Translations under genes and position numbers: made by a program
Shown: one piece after another, positions 1 through 4,371 of the stretch
How the letters are laid out: every line of letters begins with the position of its first letter
Position numbering within the stretch: position 1 is the first letter of the stretch
DNA from: Chloroflexota bacterium
GTDB taxonomy: Bacteria; Chloroflexota; Anaerolineae; J102
Length of the DNA: 5,080 nt
NCBI GenBank assembly: GCA_003353825.1
Contig: PIVW01000421.1
Location: 1 to 5,080, forward strand
Direction of reading: 5' to 3'
Notes under the pieces: generated by a model
Seen by the model: the letters and a program-made list of their open reading frames with translations, nothing else
Told to the model about the DNA's origin: nothing
Databases searched by the model: none

Positions 1-18
1 TTGCTCTTGCGGGTTCAT
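1..18 (-). CDS. start of an unidentified gene, cut by the window edge
   Basis: Only the first six codons are visible (ATG at 18..16, reading MNPQEQ). The call rests on the ribosome binding site: AGAGAGGT lies four bases upstream of the ATG on the minus strand, one of the best Shine-Dalgarno matches in the window. The orientation is the same as the operon upstream. The product cannot be named from six residues. The gene is separated from the SDR gene by about 340 bases of repeat-rich DNA, so it may have its own promoter rather than be the last gene of the operon. No convincing -35/-10 pair was found; a TTGACG hexamer occurs on the minus strand at 76-81 but without a good -10 partner. Confidence 0.45.
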
Positions 19-71
19 GATGACCTCTCTTATGATGTGATGTTTTTCAGAAAGGTTTGCTCATGAACCCG
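10..71. repeat. 11-bp perfect inverted repeat, 40-bp spacer
   Basis: CGGGTTCATGA at 10-20 is repeated exactly in inverse orientation at 61-71 (TCATGAACCCG). The left arm contains the start codon and first two codons of the minus-strand gene at 18. The right arm contains an ATG AAC CCG on the plus strand, preceded by an AAAGG at 51-55. Pairing of the arms in RNA would enclose the ribosome binding site at 23-30. It could be an operator, a translational control hairpin or an element end; chance cannot be excluded for 11 bp. Confidence 0.4.
23..30 (-). promoter_or_regulatory. ribosome binding site for the gene starting at 18
   Basis: The minus strand reads AGAGAGGT followed by CATC and then ATG. 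The match to the anti-Shine-Dalgarno sequence and the spacing are good. This is the main evidence that a gene starts here. Confidence 0.5.
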
Positions 72-112
72 TTTCCGTCAAGTTTCGTCATACTCCAAGT
101 TCAACTGCGGTG

Positions 113-175
113 CTACCCAATGATGTCAACTGCAAAAGAAATCATTCTTTCTTCAATGTCATCGCCTTTCGCCAT
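113..175 (-). pseudogene. truncated four-helix-bundle protein (S23/IVS family) remnant
   Basis: A 20-codon minus-strand frame begins MAKGDDIEER and continues ISFAVDII before a TAG stop at 115..113. This beginning matches the N-terminus I know from bacterial four-helix-bundle proteins of the 23S-rRNA-intervening-sequence/S23 family, typically of the form K-x-D-D-I-x-E-R-L then F-A-V-R-I-I, which run to about 120 residues. Only the first part of helix 1 is present; no continuation was found in the two other minus-strand frames I read downstream. A sound ribosome binding site (GAGGT, 7 bases upstream) is preserved. The simplest reading is a deletion or junction that removed the rest of the gene. 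The alternative, a genuine 20-residue peptide, is less likely but not excluded. The family match is from memory and not from a search. Confidence 0.6.
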
Positions 176-182
176 GGGATAT

Positions 183-187
183 ACCTC
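183..187 (-). promoter_or_regulatory. ribosome binding site of the four-helix-bundle remnant
   Basis: The minus strand reads GAGGT, then seven bases, then ATG at 175. Its preservation next to a 20-codon fragment supports the fragment being the true 5' end of a once intact gene. Confidence 0.5.
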
Positions 188-222
188 ATTGATCGTGTCT
201 TCTCAATACTCCGGGGCACTCG

Positions 223-236
223 CCGAATCAATTCGG
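223..236. repeat. palindrome CCGAAT-CA-ATTCGG
   Basis: A perfect 6-bp inverted repeat with a 2-base centre; as a hairpin it would realistically close with five pairs and a 4-base loop. It is the first of three palindromes inside the larger inverted repeat. Such near-perfect dyads can also be repressor operators. Confidence 0.5.
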
Positions 237-244
237 ACTCTGGA

Positions 245-268
245 GGCGGGGTTCTGCGAACCTACGCC
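245..268. repeat. hairpin with two stem segments and a 3-base loop
   Basis: GGTTC (250-254) and GAACC (258-262) flank a TGC loop. GGCG (245-248) and CGCC (265-268) extend the stem outward past a G-T wobble and one bulged base, giving about ten pairs in all. It is the middle palindrome of the structured element and the most extensive of the three. Confidence 0.5.
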
Positions 269-271
269 GAA

Positions 272-289
272 CGTCCACCTACGTGGACG
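272..289. repeat. 7-bp hairpin with CTAC loop
   Basis: CGTCCAC (272-278) and GTGGACG (283-289) are perfect inverse complements around a 4-base loop. No T-tract follows on either strand, so it is not an obvious intrinsic terminator. The centres of the three palindromes are about 25 bases apart. Confidence 0.5.
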
Positions 290-306
290 AGTTGGTTCCC
301 CAAGTT

Positions 307-362
307 ATTGAGAAGATACCATTGATCATCGAAAATTGACCATTCACAATTGACAATTACTC
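307..362. repeat. degenerate heptamer tandem array, about eight units
   Basis: Read on the plus strand in steps of seven from 307, the units are ATTGAGA, AGATACC, ATTGATC, ATCGAAA, ATTGACC, ATTCACA, ATTGACA and ATTACTC. Six of eight begin ATT and the consensus is close to ATTGACA. The array begins immediately after the SDR coding region and overlaps two bases of its stop codon. Short heptamer arrays of this sort are known in intergenic DNA of several phyla (STRR-like repeats of cyanobacteria, for example). The right arm of the larger inverted repeat overlaps the array's first units. Confidence 0.6.
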
Positions 363-1119
363 AGGTTCCCACCACAATGCCACCATCCACGCGCAAAACC
401 GTGCCAGAGATGTAGCTGGCTTCGTCAGAGGCAAGGAAAGCGTAGGCATTGGCGATATCTTCGACCTCCCCCATGCGCCCCAATGGCACATGGGAGACCA
501 TGTTGTTGAGAACTTTTTCAGGCATCTGGCGTACCATCTCCGTGAGGGTAAAGCCGGGAGCGATGGCATTGACACGGATACCGTACCGTCCTAGTTCACG
601 AGCCCAAACCTTGGTCATGCCAATGACGCCCGCCTTGGTGGCCACATAATTGGTTTGGCCGAAATTGCCATCCATCCCCACGATAGAACTGGCGTTGAGG
701 ATGACTCCTTCACCTTGCTTAATCATGATCGGGACAACAGCCTGTGTGCAGTTGAAAACCCCCTTCAGGTTGACCGAGATAACCAGGTCCCAGTCTGATT
801 CCGACATTTGCTTGACCAGTTTGCCTTCTTTCATCTTCACCAGCATGCCGTCGCGCAACACGCCGGCGTTGTTGACTAAAACATCGATGCGGCTATGTCG
901 CTCGGCAATGCCATCGATCCAGCATTGAACATAGTCTCGGTCAGCCACATTCACCTTATAAAAATCGAACCCGAATTCCTCGGCGGTTTCTCGGCCAACA
1001 TCCTCCTTGACGTCGCAGATGACGACCTCTGCGCCTTCATCGGCGAACTTAATGGCGGTTGCTTTGCCGATTCCGGCTGCCCCGCCGGTGATGAGAGCGA
1101 CTTTGTCTTTGAAACGCAT
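361..1119 (-). CDS. SDR-family 3-oxoacyl-ACP/3-hydroxyacyl-CoA dehydrogenase (FabG-like)
   Basis: A 252-residue classical short-chain dehydrogenase/reductase, a normal length for the family. Visible motifs are the nucleotide-binding TGGAAGIG (11-18), an acidic residue at the end of the second strand (Asp36, favouring NAD(H)), NNAG (83-86), Asn117, catalytic Ser145, Tyr158 and Lys162 (YVATK), and the N-A-x-x-P-G segment (184-189). The cytosolic enzyme probably interconverts 3-hydroxyacyl and 3-oxoacyl thioesters, which fits the condensing enzymes upstream. The start at 1119 is chosen because GAGG lies 9 bases upstream. The ATG at 1128 would leave no spacing to that site, and the frame extending to 1380 has non-homologous N-terminal sequence overlapping the previous gene. 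Compared with FabG there is a roughly 10-residue insertion around residues 97-108. Substrate is unknown. Confidence 0.93.
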   Translation of the reverse strand: MRFKDKVALITGGAAGIGKATAIKFADEGAEVVICDVKEDVGRETAEEFGFDFYKVNVADRDYVQCWIDGIAERHSRIDVLVNNAGVLRDGMLVKMKEGKLVKQMSESDWDLVISVNLKGVFNCTQAVVPIMIKQGEGVILNASSIVGMDGNFGQTNYVATKAGVIGMTKVWARELGRYGIRVNAIAPGFTLTEMVRQMPEKVLNNMVSHVPLGRMGEVEDIANAYAFLASDEASYISGTVLRVDGGIVVGT

Positions 1120-1128
1120 GATCTTCAT

Positions 1129-1132
1129 CCTC
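1129..1132 (-). promoter_or_regulatory. ribosome binding site that decides the SDR start
   Basis: The minus strand reads GAGG followed by nine bases and ATG at 1119. The competing ATG at 1128 directly abuts the GAGG, so the inner start is preferred. Confidence 0.5.
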
Positions 1133-1201
1133 GTGGGTTGGTATTTTGAGAGTTTGCTGTATTCATTTGCCGGAGTGAGGCAGAAGGGGTTCCGATAAGC
1201 G

Positions 1202-2251
1202 CTAACCGGCACCCCATCGGACAATGCCCGCCGCCCACACGTAGCCGATGCCGGCAGCAACAATGGCCATGAGATCGCCATCCTTGAGGCGCCCTTGGGC
1301 CAGCCCCTCACGAATACCGAACATTGCGTCCTGCTCGCCGGTATGGCCGAGATGGCCGAGATAGACTGATTGCTCTTCATTCAGGCCAAGGCGATCGAGC
1401 ATGTCGCGATGGCCGGAGGGTTTGATGAGTACCATGTTGAGGAAGTCGAGGTCGGCGCGAGTGTAAGGGTTGCCGTCCGCTTTGGTCCCGCTTTTACGCA
1501 GGGCCTCATCCACACACTTCAGCCAATTAGCCATCGATACTTCGTTTAACCGCTCCTTCATCACCTGCGGTTCCACCAGATCAAAGTAGAACTCGGCATT
1601 GGCGATCGCTTTCGGCGTGGGAAACTTAACCGTACCGCTGGCGGGCACAATCACATGTTTGCTCATCATACCATCGGCAATGAGGTGGGAACCGAGCACC
1701 TGGTTGCGTGGCCAGTCCTTGCGCAACAACATCGCTCCGCCACCCGAACCGATATTCCACAAAAAGGTTGTGCGGCGATTCTCGAAATTGATGAAATCGG
1801 AGATGCGGTAGCCACCGGCGATGAGCACCGTGTTGATTTCAGGATCGGCGATCATCATATCGCGAGCCATTTTCATCGCCCCAACAGTAGTAGCACAACG
1901 AGCATGGACATCCATCACCCAGGCGTTGGTGGCGCCTATCTCGTAGGCGAGATGTGCGCCCGATGTCCACAGAAAATACTCGCGCCATTCCTCGGTGGTA
2001 CAGAGCACCACATCGATTTCTTCGGGCGTGATGTCTGTCTGGGCCAGGCAATCCAGCGCAGCTTTGATACCCATTTCATTTGGATGGTCATCTGGGCCGC
2101 CTATATGCTTTTTCTCGATACCGAGCTTCTCTCGCACAACCCATTCGGGCAGGCCACTAGCCTCGGCGATGTCTGCCGCTGTGAGATAGCCCTCAGGTGA
2201 GTAAGTTCCGATGGCTGCGATGCCAGCGGTGGGGGCTTGGTTTGTGGTCAT
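1202..2251 (-). CDS. ketoacyl-synthase-III / HMG-CoA-synthase-like condensing enzyme
   Basis: A 349-residue thiolase-fold protein, close to the usual length of FabH-type synthases. The N-terminal half carries DVHARCATTVGA with the nucleophile Cys119. The C-terminal half carries IKPSGH with His281, and ends with GIGYVWAAGIVRW, matching the FabH C-terminal glycine-rich strand. Where FabH has its third catalytic residue (Asn in G-N-T), this protein reads LGHTGEQD, with His303 at that position. The enzyme probably forms or cleaves a C-C bond on an acyl-CoA, working with the thiolase and DUF35 protein encoded just upstream. An in-frame TGA (2257..2255) lies two codons before the ATG, so the start cannot extend further; no strong Shine-Dalgarno sequence is present. 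The exact reaction (3-oxoacyl synthesis, HMG-CoA-like aldol addition or acyl transfer) cannot be told. Confidence 0.88.
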   Translation of the reverse strand: MTTNQAPTAGIAAIGTYSPEGYLTAADIAEASGLPEWVVREKLGIEKKHIGGPDDHPNEMGIKAALDCLAQTDITPEEIDVVLCTTEEWREYFLWTSGAHLAYEIGATNAWVMDVHARCATTVGAMKMARDMMIADPEINTVLIAGGYRISDFINFENRRTTFLWNIGSGGGAMLLRKDWPRNQVLGSHLIADGMMSKHVIVPASGTVKFPTPKAIANAEFYFDLVEPQVMKERLNEVSMANWLKCVDEALRKSGTKADGNPYTRADLDFLNMVLIKPSGHRDMLDRLGLNEEQSVYLGHLGHTGEQDAMFGIREGLAQGRLKDGDLMAIVAAGIGYVWAAGIVRWGAG

Positions 2252-2274
2252 AATTCATCTAAATCAGTAGTCAG

Positions 2275-2296
2275 CGAGAGGTGATCAGCCTCTTCG
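2275..2296. other. intercistronic stem-loop
   Basis: CGAGAGG (2275-2281) pairs with CCTCT-T-CG (2289-2296, one bulged T) around a 7-base loop containing the palindrome TGATCA. It occupies the middle of the 57-bp gap between the DUF35 and condensing-enzyme genes. No T-tract follows on the minus strand, so a terminator is unlikely. An mRNA processing or stabilising hairpin, or an operator, is possible. Confidence 0.35.
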
Positions 2297-2308
2297 TAAG
2301 CTTGTTGT

Positions 2309-2734
2309 TTAGCGATGGCTGATTACATCAAAAACCAGGAACGAATGCACTCCATCACCAGTCTCCCGCTCGATGAAACGGGCGGCCACGGGCGAGCCGA
2401 TGGCGATGGCGTCAGGTTGGTTGGCATCGACGCCAGTGATCTGAGCGCTGATGCTGGGGCCAGAATCCAGCTTGACGATACCGCTGACGTACGGACGCTC
2501 CCGGCCATAACCGGCGAGGATCATGTTGGTGGGTGCGATGTGAACAGCAGTGAAAGCGACCAGCGTGCCGCTGGCGCCAACATCCATCCACTCCAACTCC
2601 TCACCATAGCAGGCGCTGCACAGAGGACGGGGGGGCAGAAAAACAGCCCCACAAGCAAGGCAGTGAGACCCCATCAGCTTGCGGTCATGCAGGAAGGCCT
2701 CGTATTCAGCTTTTGTGAAATTCGGCGTGCTCAT
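2309..2734 (-). CDS. DUF35 zinc-ribbon / OB-fold acyl-CoA-associated protein
   Basis: A 141-residue protein with an N-terminal rubredoxin-like zinc ribbon (Cys25-x2-Cys28 and Cys39-x2-Cys42) followed by an OB-fold domain (about residues 50-135, with GTLVAFTAVHIAP and RPYVSGIV strands). This is the two-domain layout of DUF35 proteins. Members are non-catalytic partners of thiolase-superfamily enzymes; known examples are PhlB, BbsA, the DUF35 subunit of archaeal thiolase/HMG-CoA synthase, and ChsH2-type subunits. They bind the CoA moiety or hold the enzymes together. The start at 2734 lies one base after the thiolase TAA (TAACATG), indicating translational coupling. The longer frame from 2788 is rejected because its extra 18 residues overlap the thiolase and are not family-like. 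A run of seven C on the coding strand falls within the zinc ribbon. Confidence 0.92.
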   Translation of the reverse strand: MSTPNFTKAEYEAFLHDRKLMGSHCLACGAVFLPPRPLCSACYGEELEWMDVGASGTLVAFTAVHIAPTNMILAGYGRERPYVSGIVKLDSGPSISAQITGVDANQPDAIAIGSPVAARFIERETGDGVHSFLVFDVISHR

Positions 2735-2735
2735 G

Positions 2736-3998
2736 TTATCTGCGCTCGAAGATGTGAACGACAGCCGTTTGGCCGGTGCCGCCGACATTATGGGTTAGGC
2801 CAATAGCAGGGTCGCCGGTTACTTGACGTTCGCCGGCGCTGCCTTGCAATTGATGCCAGATCTCGACCACCTGGCCCACGCCCGAGGCCCCAACCGGATG
2901 CCCTTTCGATTTCAATCCTCCAGAGGTGTTGATAGGCTTGAGCCCATGGCGGCGGGTAAGACCTTGTACAGCGGCTACATATCCCTGGCCTGCATCGAAA
3001 AAGCCCAGGTCCTCGGTGGCGAGGAGCTCGGCGATGGTGAAACAGTCATGAACCTCGGCTACCTGGATGTCGGCAGGCGTCAAACCGGCCATTTCGTAAG
3101 CTTGCTGACCGGCACGTCGGGCAGCTCTAAGAATGGTAGGATCGGGACGGTCGTGCAGGGCAACATCGCTTGCTTGGCCGGAGCCAATGATATGGATGGG
3201 ATGATCGCTGAAGGCTGGGGCAAGATCGTCCGCCACCAGCAGCACTGCCGCCGCTCCATCAGAGATAGGTGAACAGTCGAACAAGCGCAACGGCCAGGCG
3301 ATCATGGGGTTGGCCCGATCATCGTGTAAAAAATCCAACTCATTTTTCCAGGCGGGAACGGCATAGCCTTTCTTCTGCGCTTTTGCCCTCTTGGCGGCCA
3401 TAATATCGGAGATGGTGCTGCCGAGCTGAGCCTTTGGATTCCGTGCACCATTGTCATGATTCTTGATCCCCACGGCCATCAAACTCTCAGATGTAGCCCC
3501 ATACCGGGCCATGTAAGCAGAGGCCATTGCCGCGTAAAAACCGGGGAAGGTGAAACCGGCTGGGATCTCATATAGAGCATCACCTGCCGTGGACAAGGCA
3601 TCGGTCACCTGTTCCGTGGGCATACCAGTCATCTTCTCGACCCCGCCAACCAGCACGATGTCGTACATGCCAGAAGCAATGGCGATAATGCCCTGACGCA
3701 GCGCCACACCCGAACTGGCGCAAGCATCCTCGATCCGTATGGCTGGTATGGGCGCCAGGCCTGCCCAATCGGCCATGAGGGGGGCGATGTGGCCCTGGCC
3801 TTCGAAGAGCTCGCTGCTGTAGTTACCAATGTACAGGGCTTGGATCATGGTCGGGTCCAAGCCTTTTCCCACTGAGGCGCGCATGGCGCTAAAGGCACGG
3901 ACAAAAAGATCACGAGAAGCCAGCTCAGGAAAAGCCCCAAAATGGCTCATGCCGGCGCCGACGATGGCGACGCCGCGACCTGTTTTTCGTTGAGTCAT
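2736..3998 (-). CDS. SCP2-type thiolase (acetyl-CoA acetyltransferase family)
   Basis: A 420-residue thiolase of the SCP2/non-classical group. The first active-site cysteine is in EDACASSG (Cys93), the second catalytic element is VHDCF (His317, Cys319), and the last is SKGHPVGASG (His367). With all three present the protein should be catalytically competent, unlike some thiolase-like aldolases that lose them. It would cleave 3-oxoacyl-CoA with CoA or run the reverse Claisen condensation in the cytosol. At 420 residues it is longer than the usual roughly 390; the excess lies near residues 198-228, between the N-x-K-A-Q segment and the WPLRLFDCSPISDGAA segment. The start at 3998 is chosen because homologous sequence (RGVAIVGAGMSHFG) begins right after it. 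The ATG at 4070 would overlap DUF952 by 59 bases and add an unlike 24-residue tail. The gap to DUF952 is 13 bp. Confidence 0.93.
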   Translation of the reverse strand: MTQRKTGRGVAIVGAGMSHFGAFPELASRDLFVRAFSAMRASVGKGLDPTMIQALYIGNYSSELFEGQGHIAPLMADWAGLAPIPAIRIEDACASSGVALRQGIIAIASGMYDIVLVGGVEKMTGMPTEQVTDALSTAGDALYEIPAGFTFPGFYAAMASAYMARYGATSESLMAVGIKNHDNGARNPKAQLGSTISDIMAAKRAKAQKKGYAVPAWKNELDFLHDDRANPMIAWPLRLFDCSPISDGAAAVLLVADDLAPAFSDHPIHIIGSGQASDVALHDRPDPTILRAARRAGQQAYEMAGLTPADIQVAEVHDCFTIAELLATEDLGFFDAGQGYVAAVQGLTRRHGLKPINTSGGLKSKGHPVGASGVGQVVEIWHQLQGSAGERQVTGDPAIGLTHNVGGTGQTAVVHIFERR

Positions 3999-4011
3999 GG
4001 TTTGGTCGTGT

Positions 4012-4371
4012 TTATGTGGGAGCGGGATGACGTGTGTTCTGAATAGGGTCGGGTAAGTGGAATTCGCCACTTGCTCCCGGTTCGAAGGGTACTACTTCTA
4101 TGATAGCGTTGAAGTTGATAGGGCCGTAAATGTGTGGAAAGTCTTCACCTGGTTCACCTTCTTCATACAGTATAACATGATCTACTTTTACAGGATCGAT
4201 GGCCAGTAGCACAAGTTCCCTCTGTCCGGAATAAAAGCGGTTGGCCGTGGGCACGACCTGCGCCTGGGTCGAACAATGGATGAATCCCTCTGTATCCAAA
4301 CTGTCGATTCGATATTCGCCCTTATCCCTTGCGGCGTTCCAGGTGTTTTGCGTGGTGATGTGATAAATCAT
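4012..4371 (-). CDS. DUF952 family protein
   Basis: A 119-residue protein matching the DUF952 pattern: an N-terminal IYHITT...W, then EGFIHCST (28-35), ANR (43-45), a hydrophobic strand LVLLAID (53-59) and FPHIYGPI (78-85). The family is small, soluble and without a settled biochemical function; the conserved His/Cys/Arg positions hint at a binding or catalytic site. No signal peptide or membrane segment is visible. The ATG overlaps the stop of the acyl-CoA synthetase as ATGA, so it is translationally coupled to it, although no strong Shine-Dalgarno sequence is present. It looks somewhat more AT-rich than its neighbours. Its place inside a CoA-ligase/thiolase operon is unusual and could reflect a later insertion or a real functional link. 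Confidence 0.85.
   Translation of the reverse strand: MIYHITTQNTWNAARDKGEYRIDSLDTEGFIHCSTQAQVVPTANRFYSGQRELVLLAIDPVKVDHVILYEEGEPGEDFPHIYGPINFNAIIEVVPFEPGASGEFHLPDPIQNTRHPAPT

Larger units (their letters stand above)
195..319. repeat. long imperfect inverted repeat enclosing three palindromes
   Basis: The outer arms are 198-216 and 298-316. They match at 15 of 19 positions: a perfect 11-bp part (TCTTCTCAATA against TATTGAGAAGA), a 4-base mismatch, then GGGG against CCCC. The 81 bases between the arms contain three further palindromes at 223-236, 245-268 and 272-289. Folded as RNA or single-stranded DNA this would be a branched, cloverleaf-like structure. It sits directly upstream (minus strand) of the four-helix-bundle start and abuts the heptamer array. 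It could be a MITE- or REP-like element, a structured RNA or a regulatory leader; nothing in the window decides between these. Confidence 0.55.
19..360. other. repeat-rich intergenic region without an intact gene
   Basis: This stretch between the SDR stop and the next minus-strand start carries no intact recognisable protein. The plus-strand frame at 57-311 has low-complexity, non-family-like content and crosses several palindromes. What the stretch does hold, in the minus-strand direction, is an array of 7-bp repeats (362-307), a long imperfect inverted repeat enclosing three palindromes (319-195), a ribosome binding site plus the beginning of a four-helix-bundle protein gene (187-113), and an 11-bp inverted repeat (71-10). 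No intrinsic terminator with a T-tract was found after the SDR gene. Confidence 0.6.

Noticed and set aside
76..81. TTGACG as a -35 box for the left-edge gene
   Set aside because: No acceptable -10 hexamer lies 16-18 bases downstream on the minus strand.
272..289. Rho-independent terminator for the operon
   Set aside because: The hairpin is good but no T-tract follows it on either strand.
57..311. Plus-strand open frame of 84 codons (start TTG, or ATG at 63 behind an AAAGG)
   Set aside because: The translation is unlike any family I know and runs through three palindromes and opposite the four-helix-bundle remnant, which has a better start and a recognisable sequence.
307..362. CRISPR array
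   Set aside because: The repeat unit is only 7 bp, degenerate and without spacers.
1120..1380. N-terminal extension of the SDR frame overlapping the condensing-enzyme gene
   Set aside because: The extension has no SDR-like sequence, and a ribosome binding site with proper spacing supports the start at 1119.
1655..2200. Long plus-strand open frame of 181 codons
   Set aside because: It lies wholly antisense to the condensing-enzyme gene, whose motifs are clear; the plus-strand translation is not family-like.
2629..2635. Homopolymer of seven G/C inside the DUF35 gene as a programmed frameshift or phase-variation site
   Set aside because: The frame is intact and family-like on both sides, and seven bases of C encoding Pro-Pro is common in this motif; nothing else suggests slippage.
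2315..2806. Plus-strand open frame of 163 codons
   Set aside because: Antisense shadow of the DUF35 gene and the thiolase end; no recognisable motif.
3999..4070. Upstream ATG for the thiolase at 4070
   Set aside because: It would overlap DUF952 by 59 bases and add a tail unrelated to thiolases; conserved sequence begins just after the ATG at 3998.
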